Shown: positions 1 to 10,824 of the stretch, in pieces
Numbering within the stretch: the first letter of the stretch is position 1
Layout: each line of letters starts with the position of its first letter
Origin: Candidatus Pacearchaeota archaeon
Lineage (GTDB): Archaea; Nanobdellota; Nanobdellia; Pacearchaeales; GW2011-AR1
Length of the DNA: 64,000 bases
NCBI GenBank assembly: GCA_018304105.1
Contig: JAGVWX010000015.1
Coordinates: forward strand, 1 to 64,000
Direction of reading: 5' to 3'
Position numbers and translations under genes: made by a program
The notes under the pieces: generated by a model
What the model was told of the DNA's origin: nothing
Databases searched by the model: none
What the model saw: only the letters and a program-made list of their open reading frames with translations

Positions 1-1
1 A

Positions 2-157
2 ATTTGCCAGAATGATTGCACTCTCGGAGCTAGAAGATGCAACGGAAACGGCTACCAGCTTTGCGGAAACTTCGACGCTGATTCATGCAGTGAGTGGAGC
101 CTTGCAACAAGCTGCGGCTCAAGCAAGATTTGTACAAACGGTGTCTGCGTTTACTGA
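2..157 (+). CDS. C-terminal fragment of a Cys-rich secreted/surface protein (truncated at window edge)
   Basis: Open frame ICQNDCTLGARRCNGNGYQLCGNFDADSCSEWSLATSCGSSKICTNGVCVY* from the window start; regular Cys spacing. Confidence 0.7.
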   Translation: MCQNDCTLGARRCNGNGYQLCGNFDADSCSEWSLATSCGSSKICTNGVCVY

Positions 158-267
158 TTGTTATTTTAATCAGTAGCAACGCAACTCTATTCTGCAAAGC
201 ATACATCGAACTATAAGATTCTTTTTAAACATTAAGCGAACAAATACTATTACTCTAAATTGGTAAA

Positions 268-909
268 ATGAAAAAAAGATTAATCGTTTCAATGTTGTTG
301 ACAACACTTATCCTGCTTAGCTTAGCTGCCCAAGTCTCAGCAATCACAGGAAGGCTTGGAAATTCTAGAATGATTTTGAGGCTAGACGTCGGAGAGGAGG
401 CCCGAAGGAACTTGCTCATTCAAAACGTCAATGACGTTGCTTTGACGATTGAGCTTGTTGCTTCAGGTGATTTGGCAGGTAATGTTGAGTTTGAAGAGAA
501 CAGCTTCACTCTCCAGCCGGGCGAAGAGAAAAACGCGTACTTTACAATCAGCTCAAACGAGCCAGGCACAACAGAAACAAAAATAAACGTAATGTTTAAG
601 CCCCCACAGGGCTCTGGAGTCGGCTTATCGGCTAACATTATCGTAATTGCCGAAGGAGATGCCATAGGAGAAAACCCAGACGTTCCTGTAGATGAAGAAA
701 CAGGAAACGGCTCAAACAACACTGGATTCACATTCAACCCGTCTCCGGCAAATAATTTGCCGGGAAAAAGCTTTTTCAGTTCTTTTAAGTTCACTCCAAT
801 AACGATCCTAACAATTTCCACAGTTGCCTTGATAGTTATCTTCATAATCCTAATAATTTATTCAGGAAAACTAAAGCGAAGAAAGAGGTCGGGGAGGCCT
901 CGTGACTAA
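268..909 (+). CDS. Secreted/membrane protein with signal peptide and C-terminal TM anchor
   Basis: 213-aa ORF, N-terminal hydrophobic signal, beta-rich middle, C-terminal TM followed by KLKRRKR. Confidence 0.8.
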   Translation: MKKRLIVSMLLTTLILLSLAAQVSAITGRLGNSRMILRLDVGEEARRNLLIQNVNDVALTIELVASGDLAGNVEFEENSFTLQPGEEKNAYFTISSNEPGTTETKINVMFKPPQGSGVGLSANIIVIAEGDAIGENPDVPVDEETGNGSNNTGFTFNPSPANNLPGKSFFSSFKFTPITILTISTVALIVIFIILIIYSGKLKRRKRSGRPRD

Positions 910-3900
910 GTCAAAAGCAAATTTAATCCTGTTCGGAATAGCATTAGTACTTTCAACATTTGCGGTTGCATCCGTAACAGCAGCCGATGTTGCTTACATT
1001 TTGGAAGACAACTCGCAGGTAAGCCCAAAGATAACAAACATACTCAATGCAAAATCTTTGTCTTACGAAGTAATCAGGGACAGCAAGATTCCAACAACTG
1101 ACTTTTCAAAATATTACATGCTTCTCGTTGTAGAAGATGTCGGAAACAAGAACATGATTCCTTTCGGAGAGCATCACGCTTTATTTTTTGACAGAAGAAT
1201 AGCAGAAACTGTTTGGGTCGGAACAGACTCAAGTTTTACGACTAATGCAAAACAAATTAAGTTAGTTGACTCAACCGACCAAATATTTTCAGGATTAACT
1301 ATACCGCCAACATGGATTATCGACGTTTATTCAGGCTCAGGTTCATTAATGCATTACTTGAGCAAGAAGCCAGCCGATGTAACGTCATTGGCAATAAGAA
1401 CAACCGAGAACAAGCCAGTCATCGCATCTTCGGTAAGAATAATCAATGGATATCCTGTAAGAGACGTCTTCTTCGGTATTATAACTGTTTCTTCCTGGAA
1501 CACAAACAATGAATTAATGTTCAGAAACGCATTGGATTTCTTAATGGCAGACATCGACCAGGACAACGATACTTACTTATTTGAAAACGATTGCAATGAT
1601 AACAACAACACAATCTATCCCGGAGCAGTCGAAATTTCCTACGACGGCATCGACGAGAATTGCGATGGTTATGATTTGTTAGATGCAGACAGCGATGGCT
1701 TCTGCAAGCAAGGTTACATAATCCAAAATCCTTTGTTCCAATGTTTTAAAGAACAAGGCTTAATCGGAACAGACTGCGCAGACCAAGACCCTGTGATTAA
1801 TCCAGCTTACTCTGACAAATCTTTAAACTGTATAAACGATGCTCCTGAATTCACAAGTATTCCGCAGACACTAACATTTAACGAAGGAGAGTTGGCAACT
1901 TTTGAAGTTACAGCAACAGACCCAGAAGGAGACGCATTAACTTACTCGACAAACAATCCGAATCTCGTTGTCAATGGCAATAATTTCACCTGGCAAACAG
2001 ATTATTCAAGCGCGGGAGATTATCTTCTAAAGATAAATGTAACCGACGGACAATTCAAAGTAGAAACAACAGTAACTCTAAACATCATCAACATGAATGC
2101 ACCTCCAATCTCAATCGCAATTCCAAGTCAGGCTTGGTCTGAAGACACAACAAAATCTCTGAACATTAGTAAATATTTCACAGATTCAGATTCTCAAACT
2201 ATAGAATTCGGAGTTGAAACTTATCCGGATGAAACAAACGTTCAGGTAGATTCCGAAAATGGTGAAATAGTAATCTTCACTCCGGCAGAAGATTTCTTTG
2301 GAGAAGAAACGATAGTATTCTTCGCAGAGGACGGGCACTCAAAAACCTTATCCAATGAAGTGACTCTAACAGTCACAAATGTAAACGACCCGATGGTTTT
2401 TGAAGGAACAATTAATAATATTTCTTTCAACGAAGATACTCCGCTACCGAACGCAATTAATCTGACGGACTACTTTATCGACTCTGACTCCAATTTAGAA
2501 TTCCAAGTAATCGGAAACCATAATATCACAGTTCAAATTGTAAATGGAAAAGTCAGCTTCTATCCAATCAAGGACTTTTTCGGAACAGAACAGATTCACT
2601 TCAACGCAACCGACGGCGAATTCTCAGCAATGTCAAATGTCATTACAGTGACTGTAAACGAACAGGGAGAGCCTCCGGAATTCTATCCCCTTGACTGTGC
2701 AACGGCAATAGACGAAGACTCAGAATATGTCTGCACACTAAACGCTTCTGATCTTGAAGGCGACGCATTCACATTTTCGGTAGCCAATGAAAACAATTCA
2801 GTATGCGTCGTGAACGGAAATGCTCTAAATTACAAATCAACTCAGGATTATTTCGGGCTTGCGTCTTGCATCATTCAAGTCACTGACAAAGATGGTTCAA
2901 ATCAGGAAACACTCCAGCTAAGTATAAGTCCAGTCAATGACGCACCGCAAATCGTTTCATACACCCCAGCAGCAGACGTCGTTCACATAGTAGAAGGCTG
3001 GAACAAAACTTTCTCGATAACAGCAAAAGACGTGGACTCTCTGGCAATATTAACAGATTGGTATCTGTCTTCGGTAAAAGTCTCAAACAGCGCAGAAAAC
3101 TCTTCGTCCTACACTCTTATTAGTCCACCGATTGGAAATTACCTGATTGAAGCGATAGCCAGAGACGCGCAGCTCCAGTCAGCCAAAACTTGGAATGTTG
3201 TTGTTGGCCCGATTGAAGATTTCACTTGCTCCGAAGTTAACGGCAACATCTGTTCAGACGGCAAAACTTGCGGTGTTGAAACTTTAAATGTTAAAGACAC
3301 AAACCTTTGCTGTCCGTCAGAATGTGTTCCTGACTTCAAGGATGCAGATTCCTGCAGGCTCATAAGCAATAATGTCCAGATAGACATAAATTCTGTTGAT
3401 GGCAGCATTGAATTAGGAGACAAAATAACAGTAGAATTCACCTTGGCAAACGAATTGGACATGTCTCAGGAATTTGATATTGAAGCACATTTGTATGATT
3501 TGGACTCGGACAAATCAGAGACCTCGGTAGAATCAAGTACTGAACTTGGCAGTGGGAAGTCCAGGTCAATGAACTTAGACTTAACAATTCCAAACGGTCT
3601 CGATGTAGAAGATGATTATGTAATATTCGTCAGAGCGAAAGACAATGAATGCGGCCAGAGCTATAGAACAATAACAATAAACCGGCCAAAGAACGACATA
3701 GCAATAAACAGCTTAAAGATTCCATCCAGCGCAATTTGCGGAGACACGATAGAAGCAGAAGTCACGGTAGAAAACATTGGCTCTCAGAACCAGCAGGTCG
3801 ATTTGACATTGAAGAGCCCCGACTTAGAGCTTGACGAATCTTCTTCACTCGAATTGGAAGACTACTCTGGAGAGAATAACGAAGATTCCAGCAAGTTTAC

Positions 3901-4234
3901 GTTCGAGATTCCAAGCGGCATAGAATCAGGAGAATACGAATTAAATGTAAGAGCCGATTACGCAGAAAACAAATTCGAAACTCTCACGAAAACAATTGAA
4001 ATAGAATGCCTCAAAGAACAGGCAAGCGCAAGCACATCCATTCCATCAACAATAACAACCGAAAAGATAACCCTCAACCAGTTCAGAGATATTGAACCTC
4101 TGGCAGTGAAAAAAAATAGTTATCTCCCTCTTGCAATAATCGGGACGATGAACGTTTTGTTAATCGGTTCGGGTGTCATTCTGTATTCAATGTATAAAAA
4201 GAAAAAGTCTAGGGTAATTGACAGCCAGTTCTAG
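902..4234 (+). CDS. Large cell-surface protein with cadherin/Ig-like tandem repeats and a MopE-like metal-binding motif
   Basis: 1110-aa ORF (GTG start) overlapping the previous stop; signal peptide; DxDxDTYLFENDCNDNNNTIYPGAVEISYDGIDENCDGYD motif; repeated SIAIPSQAWSEDT/INFNEDTPLP-type modules; C-terminal TM. Confidence 0.85.
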   Translation: MTKSKANLILFGIALVLSTFAVASVTAADVAYILEDNSQVSPKITNILNAKSLSYEVIRDSKIPTTDFSKYYMLLVVEDVGNKNMIPFGEHHALFFDRRIAETVWVGTDSSFTTNAKQIKLVDSTDQIFSGLTIPPTWIIDVYSGSGSLMHYLSKKPADVTSLAIRTTENKPVIASSVRIINGYPVRDVFFGIITVSSWNTNNELMFRNALDFLMADIDQDNDTYLFENDCNDNNNTIYPGAVEISYDGIDENCDGYDLLDADSDGFCKQGYIIQNPLFQCFKEQGLIGTDCADQDPVINPAYSDKSLNCINDAPEFTSIPQTLTFNEGELATFEVTATDPEGDALTYSTNNPNLVVNGNNFTWQTDYSSAGDYLLKINVTDGQFKVETTVTLNIINMNAPPISIAIPSQAWSEDTTKSLNISKYFTDSDSQTIEFGVETYPDETNVQVDSENGEIVIFTPAEDFFGEETIVFFAEDGHSKTLSNEVTLTVTNVNDPMVFEGTINNISFNEDTPLPNAINLTDYFIDSDSNLEFQVIGNHNITVQIVNGKVSFYPIKDFFGTEQIHFNATDGEFSAMSNVITVTVNEQGEPPEFYPLDCATAIDEDSEYVCTLNASDLEGDAFTFSVANENNSVCVVNGNALNYKSTQDYFGLASCIIQVTDKDGSNQETLQLSISPVNDAPQIVSYTPAADVVHIVEGWNKTFSITAKDVDSLAILTDWYLSSVKVSNSAENSSSYTLISPPIGNYLIEAIARDAQLQSAKTWNVVVGPIEDFTCSEVNGNICSDGKTCGVETLNVKDTNLCCPSECVPDFKDADSCRLISNNVQIDINSVDGSIELGDKITVEFTLANELDMSQEFDIEAHLYDLDSDKSETSVESSTELGSGKSRSMNLDLTIPNGLDVEDDYVIFVRAKDNECGQSYRTITINRPKNDIAINSLKIPSSAICGDTIEAEVTVENIGSQNQQVDLTLKSPDLELDESSSLELEDYSGENNEDSSKFTFEIPSGIESGEYELNVRADYAENKFETLTKTIEIECLKEQASASTSIPSTITTEKITLNQFRDIEPLAVKKNSYLPLAIIGTMNVLLIGSGVILYSMYKKKKSRVIDSQF

Positions 4235-4592
4235 ATGCAATTGAATTTAAAGACAACGTTCCTGATTCTCTTTGTCCATCTCCAAATATCCATGTAGGAT
4301 AGCCCGTTACCCCTTGGGTCTGGCATAATGTTGGATTTGCGTTATTTCCTCGCGGGTCACATTCAACATAATTAATCAGCTTCCAACTATCTCCAAACAT
4401 GTCTTTCTGGTCCTGGCAATGCGGGCACCAATAAGCACCGTACATTGCAGCTTCAGAATCTGTAATGCATTGTGCAAATGCGTCATATTTCCCGGGCTCA
4501 TCTTTCCCGCCAGAAAAATAGAAAAAGATTAATACAATCACAGCAATGCCCACAACCACCCCCACCCATGCCTTGTAAGACTTTTTCATCAT
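4209..4592 (-). CDS. Membrane-anchored thioredoxin-like protein (CPHC)
   Basis: N-terminal TM, then AMYGAYWCPHCQDQKDMFG and GVTGYPTWIF. Confidence 0.8.
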   Translation of the reverse strand: MMKKSYKAWVGVVVGIAVIVLIFFYFSGGKDEPGKYDAFAQCITDSEAAMYGAYWCPHCQDQKDMFGDSWKLINYVECDPRGNNANPTLCQTQGVTGYPTWIFGDGQRESGTLSLNSIASRTGCQLP

Positions 4593-4609
4593 GTGAAATG
4601 AGATTGAAA

Positions 4610-5374
4610 TTATTTAAGGCTATCTATAACAGCGTTAAAAAGACCTCCAAAGTTCCTTTCAATTTTTTCTTCAACTTCACTCAGTTTCAAACCTTTGATA
4701 AACGCAATCTTCTCGTAACTCACAATGACATTTGCCGGTTCATTATCTGGAAGTTTGTCTGGATGCAAAAATGGCGAATCAGTTTCACATAACAAGTTTT
4801 CAAGAGGCACTCGCGCTATTACTTGCTGGAAATGTTCGCTGCTTTTCACATTCGTAGGAATCGTCATCTTCCATCCGTTCTCTACAATTCTTTGAATCAG
4901 TTTAAAATTTCCATTAAAGCAATGCATCACAACCTTTTTCATTTTATTTTTCTTAAGAATCTCAATCACTTCCTTTTCGGCCTTCCGAGAATGCACAATC
5001 AAGGGCTTATTTAGTTCAAGCGCCAATTTAATAATTTTCTGGAAAATTTTCTTCTGTCTTTCTAGCTCGCTCGACTCTTTCAAATCCATCCCAACTTCTC
5101 CAATCGCAATTATCTTGTCTTTATTCTTCCTTATAAAATCCAATTCGTCTTTAATCTGCTTGTCGCTCATCTTCAAAGCATCAATCGGATACAATCCAAG
5201 AGCCGCCTTCACTTCAAGATATCTTTCAGAAATCTCAAGAACCTTCCTGTTTTTCACACGATTCACCCCGTTATTGACAATAATTTTAACGTTTGCCTTT
5301 CTTGCCCTCTTGACGATTTGTTCTATCTTTTCGTCTTCGTAAAAGTCCAAATGGCAATGGCAGTCTATATACAC
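4610..5374 (-). CDS. tatD: TatD family metal-dependent hydrolase/DNase
   Basis: MYIDCHCHLDFYEDE, GEVGMDL, HSRKAEKE, MHCFNG, LLCETDSPFL motifs. Confidence 0.93.
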   Translation of the reverse strand: MYIDCHCHLDFYEDEKIEQIVKRARKANVKIIVNNGVNRVKNRKVLEISERYLEVKAALGLYPIDALKMSDKQIKDELDFIRKNKDKIIAIGEVGMDLKESSELERQKKIFQKIIKLALELNKPLIVHSRKAEKEVIEILKKNKMKKVVMHCFNGNFKLIQRIVENGWKMTIPTNVKSSEHFQQVIARVPLENLLCETDSPFLHPDKLPDNEPANVIVSYEKIAFIKGLKLSEVEEKIERNFGGLFNAVIDSLK

Positions 5375-5602
5375 AAGAAGAATAAATTATCTTGCGCTTT
5401 TAACTCTTTGCGGAAACTGATTAGTAATCAATTGCCCCGTTTTCCTGAAATTTTTTTCATTTATTTCTCCAATTTCTTGCTCCTTTCTCTCTTCAATATG
5501 ATTCAGGTTGTTCAGGGATATCGATTCGTTGGAAAGCACAGTGCGATAAAAATTTGTGGGTGGTAAAAGAAAAGTATATGGAGTAAATAATTTTTAAGAA
5601 GA

Positions 5603-6316
5603 TTACTGCCCGCCCCTTTTCCTCAACCAATCTTCGATTGTGGGGTTTACGTCGATAGATTCCGTAGCATTTCCTAATATTGCTGCTGATTCCGCGTCTA
5701 TAATCCGCAGAATAACTTTCAGGCTAGGTCTTGATTTAGGATTACTCGGGTCTGGGTCGCTAGAGTAAACGTTTCCTGTAAGGATTGCGTTGACACCTTT
5801 AAACCTTCCACTTCTAATAGCTTCTCTTGGGTCAAAATCCGATGTTCCGTTCGCGTCAATTTCTCTGAGTAATGTTCGAAGCTTGTACCTCTCCATGACA
5901 GCAAAGTTTTCGCCAAGCCGTTCTTCACTCATGACTGCAGCAATCATAAAATCTGTAAGATAGGATTCGAACATGACCACGTTTCCCCTTGAATCAACTT
6001 GATATATGTCTATAACACCAAGTTTCTTTTTCTCTTCTGTTGTTGTTATCTTATCCGGAAGTAGGGTTGAAACATCGATTGGTAGGTAGTCCGGTTGCAT
6101 TGCTCGGCTTAATCTTTCTGACGCAGAGATTATCATTCTGTCAAAAGTAATTTCGCCTTTATCTGTGCTATATTCTCGCGAAGTTAAATCTTGTCGTTTG
6201 TCCCAATACCATCTGGCGCGGGCAGTTGTTGGCGGCGAATTGCATGAAGCAAGAAATAACGGTGCTGCTGCAGCCAGATATATTGCCGAGCGAGCAAGTT
6301 TTTCTAGGAAACTCAT
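5603..6316 (-). CDS. CsgG/FlgO-like lipoprotein
   Basis: Signal with lipobox-like LFLASC; FAVMERYKLRTLLREID...GVNAILTGNVYSS pattern typical of CsgG/FlgO-like domains. Confidence 0.65.
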   Translation of the reverse strand: MSFLEKLARSAIYLAAAAPLFLASCNSPPTTARARWYWDKRQDLTSREYSTDKGEITFDRMIISASERLSRAMQPDYLPIDVSTLLPDKITTTEEKKKLGVIDIYQVDSRGNVVMFESYLTDFMIAAVMSEERLGENFAVMERYKLRTLLREIDANGTSDFDPREAIRSGRFKGVNAILTGNVYSSDPDPSNPKSRPSLKVILRIIDAESAAILGNATESIDVNPTIEDWLRKRGGQ

Positions 6317-6410
6317 GAGATATTAGTCCGAATTCGGTTTAAAAAGATTTATATTGTTAGAACACCTCTTCTGTTCGTGCATATCGGAGCTAAAACAATA
6401 TCGCTCAGAT

Positions 6411-7256
6411 TTACTTCCCAATTTTAGCTTTCGATAAAGGCGTAAAGTCCTGCCAGGCAAGGTCAAACATTTGGCTCATGACTTTTGCAAAATAATCTGT
6501 TGAAAGCCAAACTCCGACATCATAGTTCGGATGAACGCTTTTGTCATCAGTAAGCATAAACATAAGCTGTCCATCATCAATTATTGTAAATCTTCCGTTT
6601 ACATTCTTGTCTTTTGTATCCCTGACATCTGCAATTCTGGAAAGCTGTTTCGCAATTTTAATATTATCTGCTGTTATCGGTGCAGCAACCCTTATGTCCA
6701 CGCCCCTCTTTTTAGCCTTTTCAAGTGAAGGCATCAAAGCTTCAATCTTCCTATTCAGCCCATCAGCAGTAGTAACCAATGTAATATTCTTTTCAGCAGA
6801 CCTTACCATCATGTCAAGATGATTATGCAGGTTCTGCCTTCCTCTCAAACTTCCCGACAAATCTGCAGGTTCAACAAACTTAACGCCATTCTCAAACAAA
6901 CCCGTTAACTCAGTAAGAACATCATCTCCCTTCAACTCTTCAAGCCTCTTTGACCTATCTTGAGCTTCAACAACAAGATTTTTCTTAACTCTTTCCACAA
7001 CCTCTTCCGGCCTTAGGGCAACAAACTTAATTGGCTTGCCAATTTTCATGATAATAAATCCCTTTTTTTCCAGTGATTCAAGGATGTCGTAAGTCCTCGA
7101 CCTCGGAACATCAGAAATATTACTTAACTCTCCTGCAGTGGAGACACCCCTCGAGAGTAGAGCAGTCCAGACCTTTGCCTCATACAGGTTCAGGTCAAAA
7201 ATTTTCCTGAGTCTGCTCAAAAACTCATCTTTAATTATCATTCTAAAGTTACTCAA
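6411..7256 (-). CDS. TrmB family transcriptional regulator
   Basis: N-terminal HTH (NLYEAKVWTALLSRGVSTAGELSNISDVPRSRTYDILESLEKKGFI) plus C-terminal sensor-like region. Confidence 0.88.
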   Translation of the reverse strand: MSNFRMIIKDEFLSRLRKIFDLNLYEAKVWTALLSRGVSTAGELSNISDVPRSRTYDILESLEKKGFIIMKIGKPIKFVALRPEEVVERVKKNLVVEAQDRSKRLEELKGDDVLTELTGLFENGVKFVEPADLSGSLRGRQNLHNHLDMMVRSAEKNITLVTTADGLNRKIEALMPSLEKAKKRGVDIRVAAPITADNIKIAKQLSRIADVRDTKDKNVNGRFTIIDDGQLMFMLTDDKSVHPNYDVGVWLSTDYFAKVMSQMFDLAWQDFTPLSKAKIGK

Positions 7257-7328
7257 CCTCCACTAAAATAAAACCAGGAAGTATTTAAATGTTTTCTAAC
7301 AGTAACGCATATTTTTTTGCTCTACTAG

Positions 7329-10145
7329 TCAGTGAAACTTTATATTGATTTTATCGTCCCTGATTCTCAGTTCTATAGCGCCTTTATCAGCCTTATCAGT
7401 AAACTTTATTTCTTTCGAGTTAGTTCTCGCCTTCAAAAATTCCGTGTGTTTTTCCAGCATTTTCTTTATTTTACTCTCGGCAAAAATCTGAAGCGAAATC
7501 ATCTCGCCTTTCTTCAATTTAGCATTTTTTCTCTCCGCTTGAACTTTTCGCGCCAATTCACGGGCATAACCTTCTGCTTCAAGCTCAGGAGTCATCAATG
7601 TATGCAATTCAACCAGAATTTCTTTGTCTTTCGCCTTTTCTACATCCAATTTTTTAACGTTCAACTGGACTTTAATGACTTCTTCCAGTTCTTTGCTCAA
7701 ATCAAGCGAGCTTTTTACTACTGCTTTAGATAACGGCCACCTCAACCCAATGCCTGCCTTGTCCCTTTCCGCAAGGCCCTTCTCAATCACTTTCATTGCG
7801 ACCCCAAATTCTTCTTCTAATCCCCCATCTATCTTCTTCCCATTAAACTTCGGCCACTCGCACAGGTGCACACTTTCCTCTTTCTGTCCCATTTGCTTCC
7901 AAAGATTTTCAGTCAGAAAAGGAACAATCGGAGCAAACATTTTCAATATTCCAAGATATATTTCTTTCACGGTTTCCAGCACAGCAGAATTTTCCCCAGC
8001 TTTTTCTCGTACATATTTTATGTAATCTCTTGAAAGAGAAATGTAAAGCTCTTCAATCACACTGACAGTTTCATCAAGCCTATACGCTTCAAACAACTCA
8101 GTTACTTTTTTCAAAGTCGAATGATATTTCGACAAGAGCCATTTTTCCTCAATTCCTGGTTTGCCTTTCGCAGGCTTCTGTCTTTCTAAATCTAAGATAT
8201 AATTTGCCACGTTCGCAAGCATTATCAAATTCCTCTGCTTGACTTTAATGTCTTCCCAGTTGAAACTAATGTTTTCGCCCGCACTAACTCCAGTCGTATA
8301 GTTCCTGAAAATATCAATCGAATATTTATCTATTACTTCATACGGAGAAATAATATTCCCTAAAGATTTAGACATCTTAACCCCCTCAAAATCTAGCATC
8401 ATTCCGTGCGTGTAAACATTTTCGTAGCATGATTTGTCAAAAACAATAGCTGAACAAATTTGCAAAAGGCTAAACCATAATTTGGTCTGTTCCGTCGCCT
8501 CCAAAATCAAGTCAGCAGGGAAATACCTCTTTATTAATTTAGGATCGTTGTAAAGGCAATTCCACGAAGCTGTTCCAGAATCTATCCAAACATCAGCAAC
8601 GTCTTTTAATCTTCTGTATTTCTTTCCGTTCTTCTCTATCACAATCTCGTCAATCCACGGCCTGTGGATATTCAAATCATTAAACTTCTTCTTTGTTAAT
8701 TTTTCCAATTCCTCAACACCCCCAATCACAATGTAATCGTCTTCGTCTTTTTCATTTACCCAGATTGGTACAGGACATCCCCAATATCTTTGCCTAGTTA
8801 CTCCGTTATCTTTTAGATTTTCCGCCCAGCGAGCATAGCTTTCCCCTGAGCTTTTCGGCACCCAATTCACTTTCTCATTGAATTTCAACAAGTCTTTCAC
8901 AAGGTCTTCAGTTTTCAGAAACCATTGCTTTGTCGTCCTGAACACAACCGGCTTCCCGCTCCTCGCTCCGTAAGGATACTCGTGCTCAATTTCTGTGTTT
9001 GCAATCAAGACACCTTTCTTTTCAAATACCTCAATAAATTTCTCATCGTCTTCTTTCGCGGTCATTCCACTATATTTTCCAACATTTCTCAAAACTCCGT
9101 TTTCATCAAGGGTGTTGAAAGGTCCGATTCCATATGTTTTTCCAACTTCCTGGTCTTCAGGTCCGCATCCCGGAGCGCAATGAACAAGTCCTGTTCCAGC
9201 AGAAGTGTCAACGTACTCCGAAGACAAAATGACGGTATGAACGTTTTTCCATTCCTTCTTCAAACCTTCGTAAACTCCTGGCATGTCTTTGCTTAGAAAA
9301 TGCTCGTACTCTTCTCCTTCAAGTTCTTTGCCTAAGAAATGCTCAACTTGCTCAAACTTCTTTCCGACCACTGCACCCATAAAAATATCAACCAGCGCTT
9401 TCGCCATAATCCAATATTCCTTATCAACTTTTATTTTGACATATTCTAATTCTGGATTTACCATTATCGCAAGATTGTAAGGAATTGTCCAAGGCGTTGT
9501 CGTCCAAATTATGAAGTATTCGTTATCAGCTCCCTTCTTTTTGAACTTGAGGAAAATAGATTTGTCCGTAACATTCCTATATTCAAGTTCGTGCTTCGCT
9601 AATGAAGTGCCGTTCTGTGCGTCCCAGTACATGACTTTCTCGCCTTTGTACAATCTTCCTTGTTCGTCCGCTTTCTTGAAGAACAGCCACTCTCCCCCGA
9701 TATAATCTTTCGTAAGCGGCTTGTAAGCGTTCGCGTGGTCCATCCAAACTCCCATCTTCCACAAGTCTTTATCCATGTATCCCGCATGTTCAATCGAGAA
9801 ATCCATGCACTCTTTAATGAATTTTTCAACGCCGTATTTTTCAATATCTTCTTTTGATTTCAGGCCAAGCCTCTTTTGCGCAGCATTTTCCGTCGGCAGG
9901 CCGTGCATGTCGTACCCTCCTCTGTCCCAAACGTCCCTCCCGTTCATTCTCCAGAATCTCATCGCCGCATCTTTCAGAGTATTGTTCCACGCATGCCCAA
10001 AATGCAATCTTCCCGAAGTGTACGGCGGTCCCTGCAAAAAGTAAAACTTCTCGCCCTTAGAATTCCGCTTCTTCAATTTTTCGTAAATCTTTTCTTTCTC
10101 CCAGAACTCAAGAACTTCCTTTTCAGCTTTATTGAAGTCTAACAT
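7329..10145 (-). CDS. ileS: Isoleucyl-tRNA synthetase
   Basis: 938 aa; GPPYTSGRLHFGHAWN (HIGH) and KMSKSLGN (KMSKS) motifs; class I editing domain. Confidence 0.97.
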   Translation of the reverse strand: MLDFNKAEKEVLEFWEKEKIYEKLKKRNSKGEKFYFLQGPPYTSGRLHFGHAWNNTLKDAAMRFWRMNGRDVWDRGGYDMHGLPTENAAQKRLGLKSKEDIEKYGVEKFIKECMDFSIEHAGYMDKDLWKMGVWMDHANAYKPLTKDYIGGEWLFFKKADEQGRLYKGEKVMYWDAQNGTSLAKHELEYRNVTDKSIFLKFKKKGADNEYFIIWTTTPWTIPYNLAIMVNPELEYVKIKVDKEYWIMAKALVDIFMGAVVGKKFEQVEHFLGKELEGEEYEHFLSKDMPGVYEGLKKEWKNVHTVILSSEYVDTSAGTGLVHCAPGCGPEDQEVGKTYGIGPFNTLDENGVLRNVGKYSGMTAKEDDEKFIEVFEKKGVLIANTEIEHEYPYGARSGKPVVFRTTKQWFLKTEDLVKDLLKFNEKVNWVPKSSGESYARWAENLKDNGVTRQRYWGCPVPIWVNEKDEDDYIVIGGVEELEKLTKKKFNDLNIHRPWIDEIVIEKNGKKYRRLKDVADVWIDSGTASWNCLYNDPKLIKRYFPADLILEATEQTKLWFSLLQICSAIVFDKSCYENVYTHGMMLDFEGVKMSKSLGNIISPYEVIDKYSIDIFRNYTTGVSAGENISFNWEDIKVKQRNLIMLANVANYILDLERQKPAKGKPGIEEKWLLSKYHSTLKKVTELFEAYRLDETVSVIEELYISLSRDYIKYVREKAGENSAVLETVKEIYLGILKMFAPIVPFLTENLWKQMGQKEESVHLCEWPKFNGKKIDGGLEEEFGVAMKVIEKGLAERDKAGIGLRWPLSKAVVKSSLDLSKELEEVIKVQLNVKKLDVEKAKDKEILVELHTLMTPELEAEGYARELARKVQAERKNAKLKKGEMISLQIFAESKIKKMLEKHTEFLKARTNSKEIKFTDKADKGAIELRIRDDKINIKFH

Positions 10146-10453
10146 AATTAATCCTAATTTCCCTCCTTTTTAACTTTTACTTCTCTATAAAACAAGTCGT
10201 CATCAACATCAATCCAATCATCCGACCCATTTATCCATCATAATCCGTCCCTCGTTTGATAATTAGCGAACGGAGCGAGCATACAACTGCAGCTATTTTG
10301 AACGTCAGCTGCAAAAATCACATTCAATTTCCAGGAAAATTTGTAAGAAACCATGTCAGAAGCGCGAGACAACTCTCGCTATTAAATAATAATTCCAATA
10401 CCTGTGATTGAAACGAATATTCTTTGCATGTTCTATCCAGAAGATTGAATTAT

Positions 10454-10705
10454 TTAAATTCTTCTCCTAATCCAATTCTTGTCAAAACTCCTCCAGTATG
10501 AAATTAAAGTAGCTATCAAAATAAATCCTAAAGTCAAGACAATAGTCCAGTTTTCCAAGAAAGTAAAAACCTCGCCAAGAATCAGGCACAAGCCCATAAT
10601 CAATCTAAACCAACCTCTCCCCGAGACAAGCTCATCATTCGCCCAATATGCAAGCAAAAACCCAGCAGGCACAGCAAGCGCCAAAATAATTATTTCAACA
10701 ATCAT
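10454..10705 (-). CDS. Small membrane protein
   Basis: 83-aa ORF with hydrophobic segments. Confidence 0.5.
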   Translation of the reverse strand: MIVEIIILALAVPAGFLLAYWANDELVSGRGWFRLIMGLCLILGEVFTFLENWTIVLTLGFILIATLISYWRSFDKNWIRRRI

Positions 10706-10824
10706 CTCTAAGCCAACAAATCGTATTATAAATAATTAACCTTCAGCAACTAATTAATCAATCAAGATGCACGGCTGCGAGCAGGGTAACATAATTTCTG
10801 AGCGAAGCGAAGTCGTTGTTAAAA

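Noticed and set aside
7332-10142. Many ORFs of 62-133 aa on the plus strand opposite ileS
   Set aside because: They are antisense shadows of a well-supported IleRS gene, with no motif and biased composition (F/S/L-rich).
10140-10260. Small minus-strand ORF upstream of ileS (INGSDDWIDVDDDLFYREVKVKKEGN)
   Set aside because: Protein-like peptide but no in-frame start codon; may be a remnant, insufficient support.
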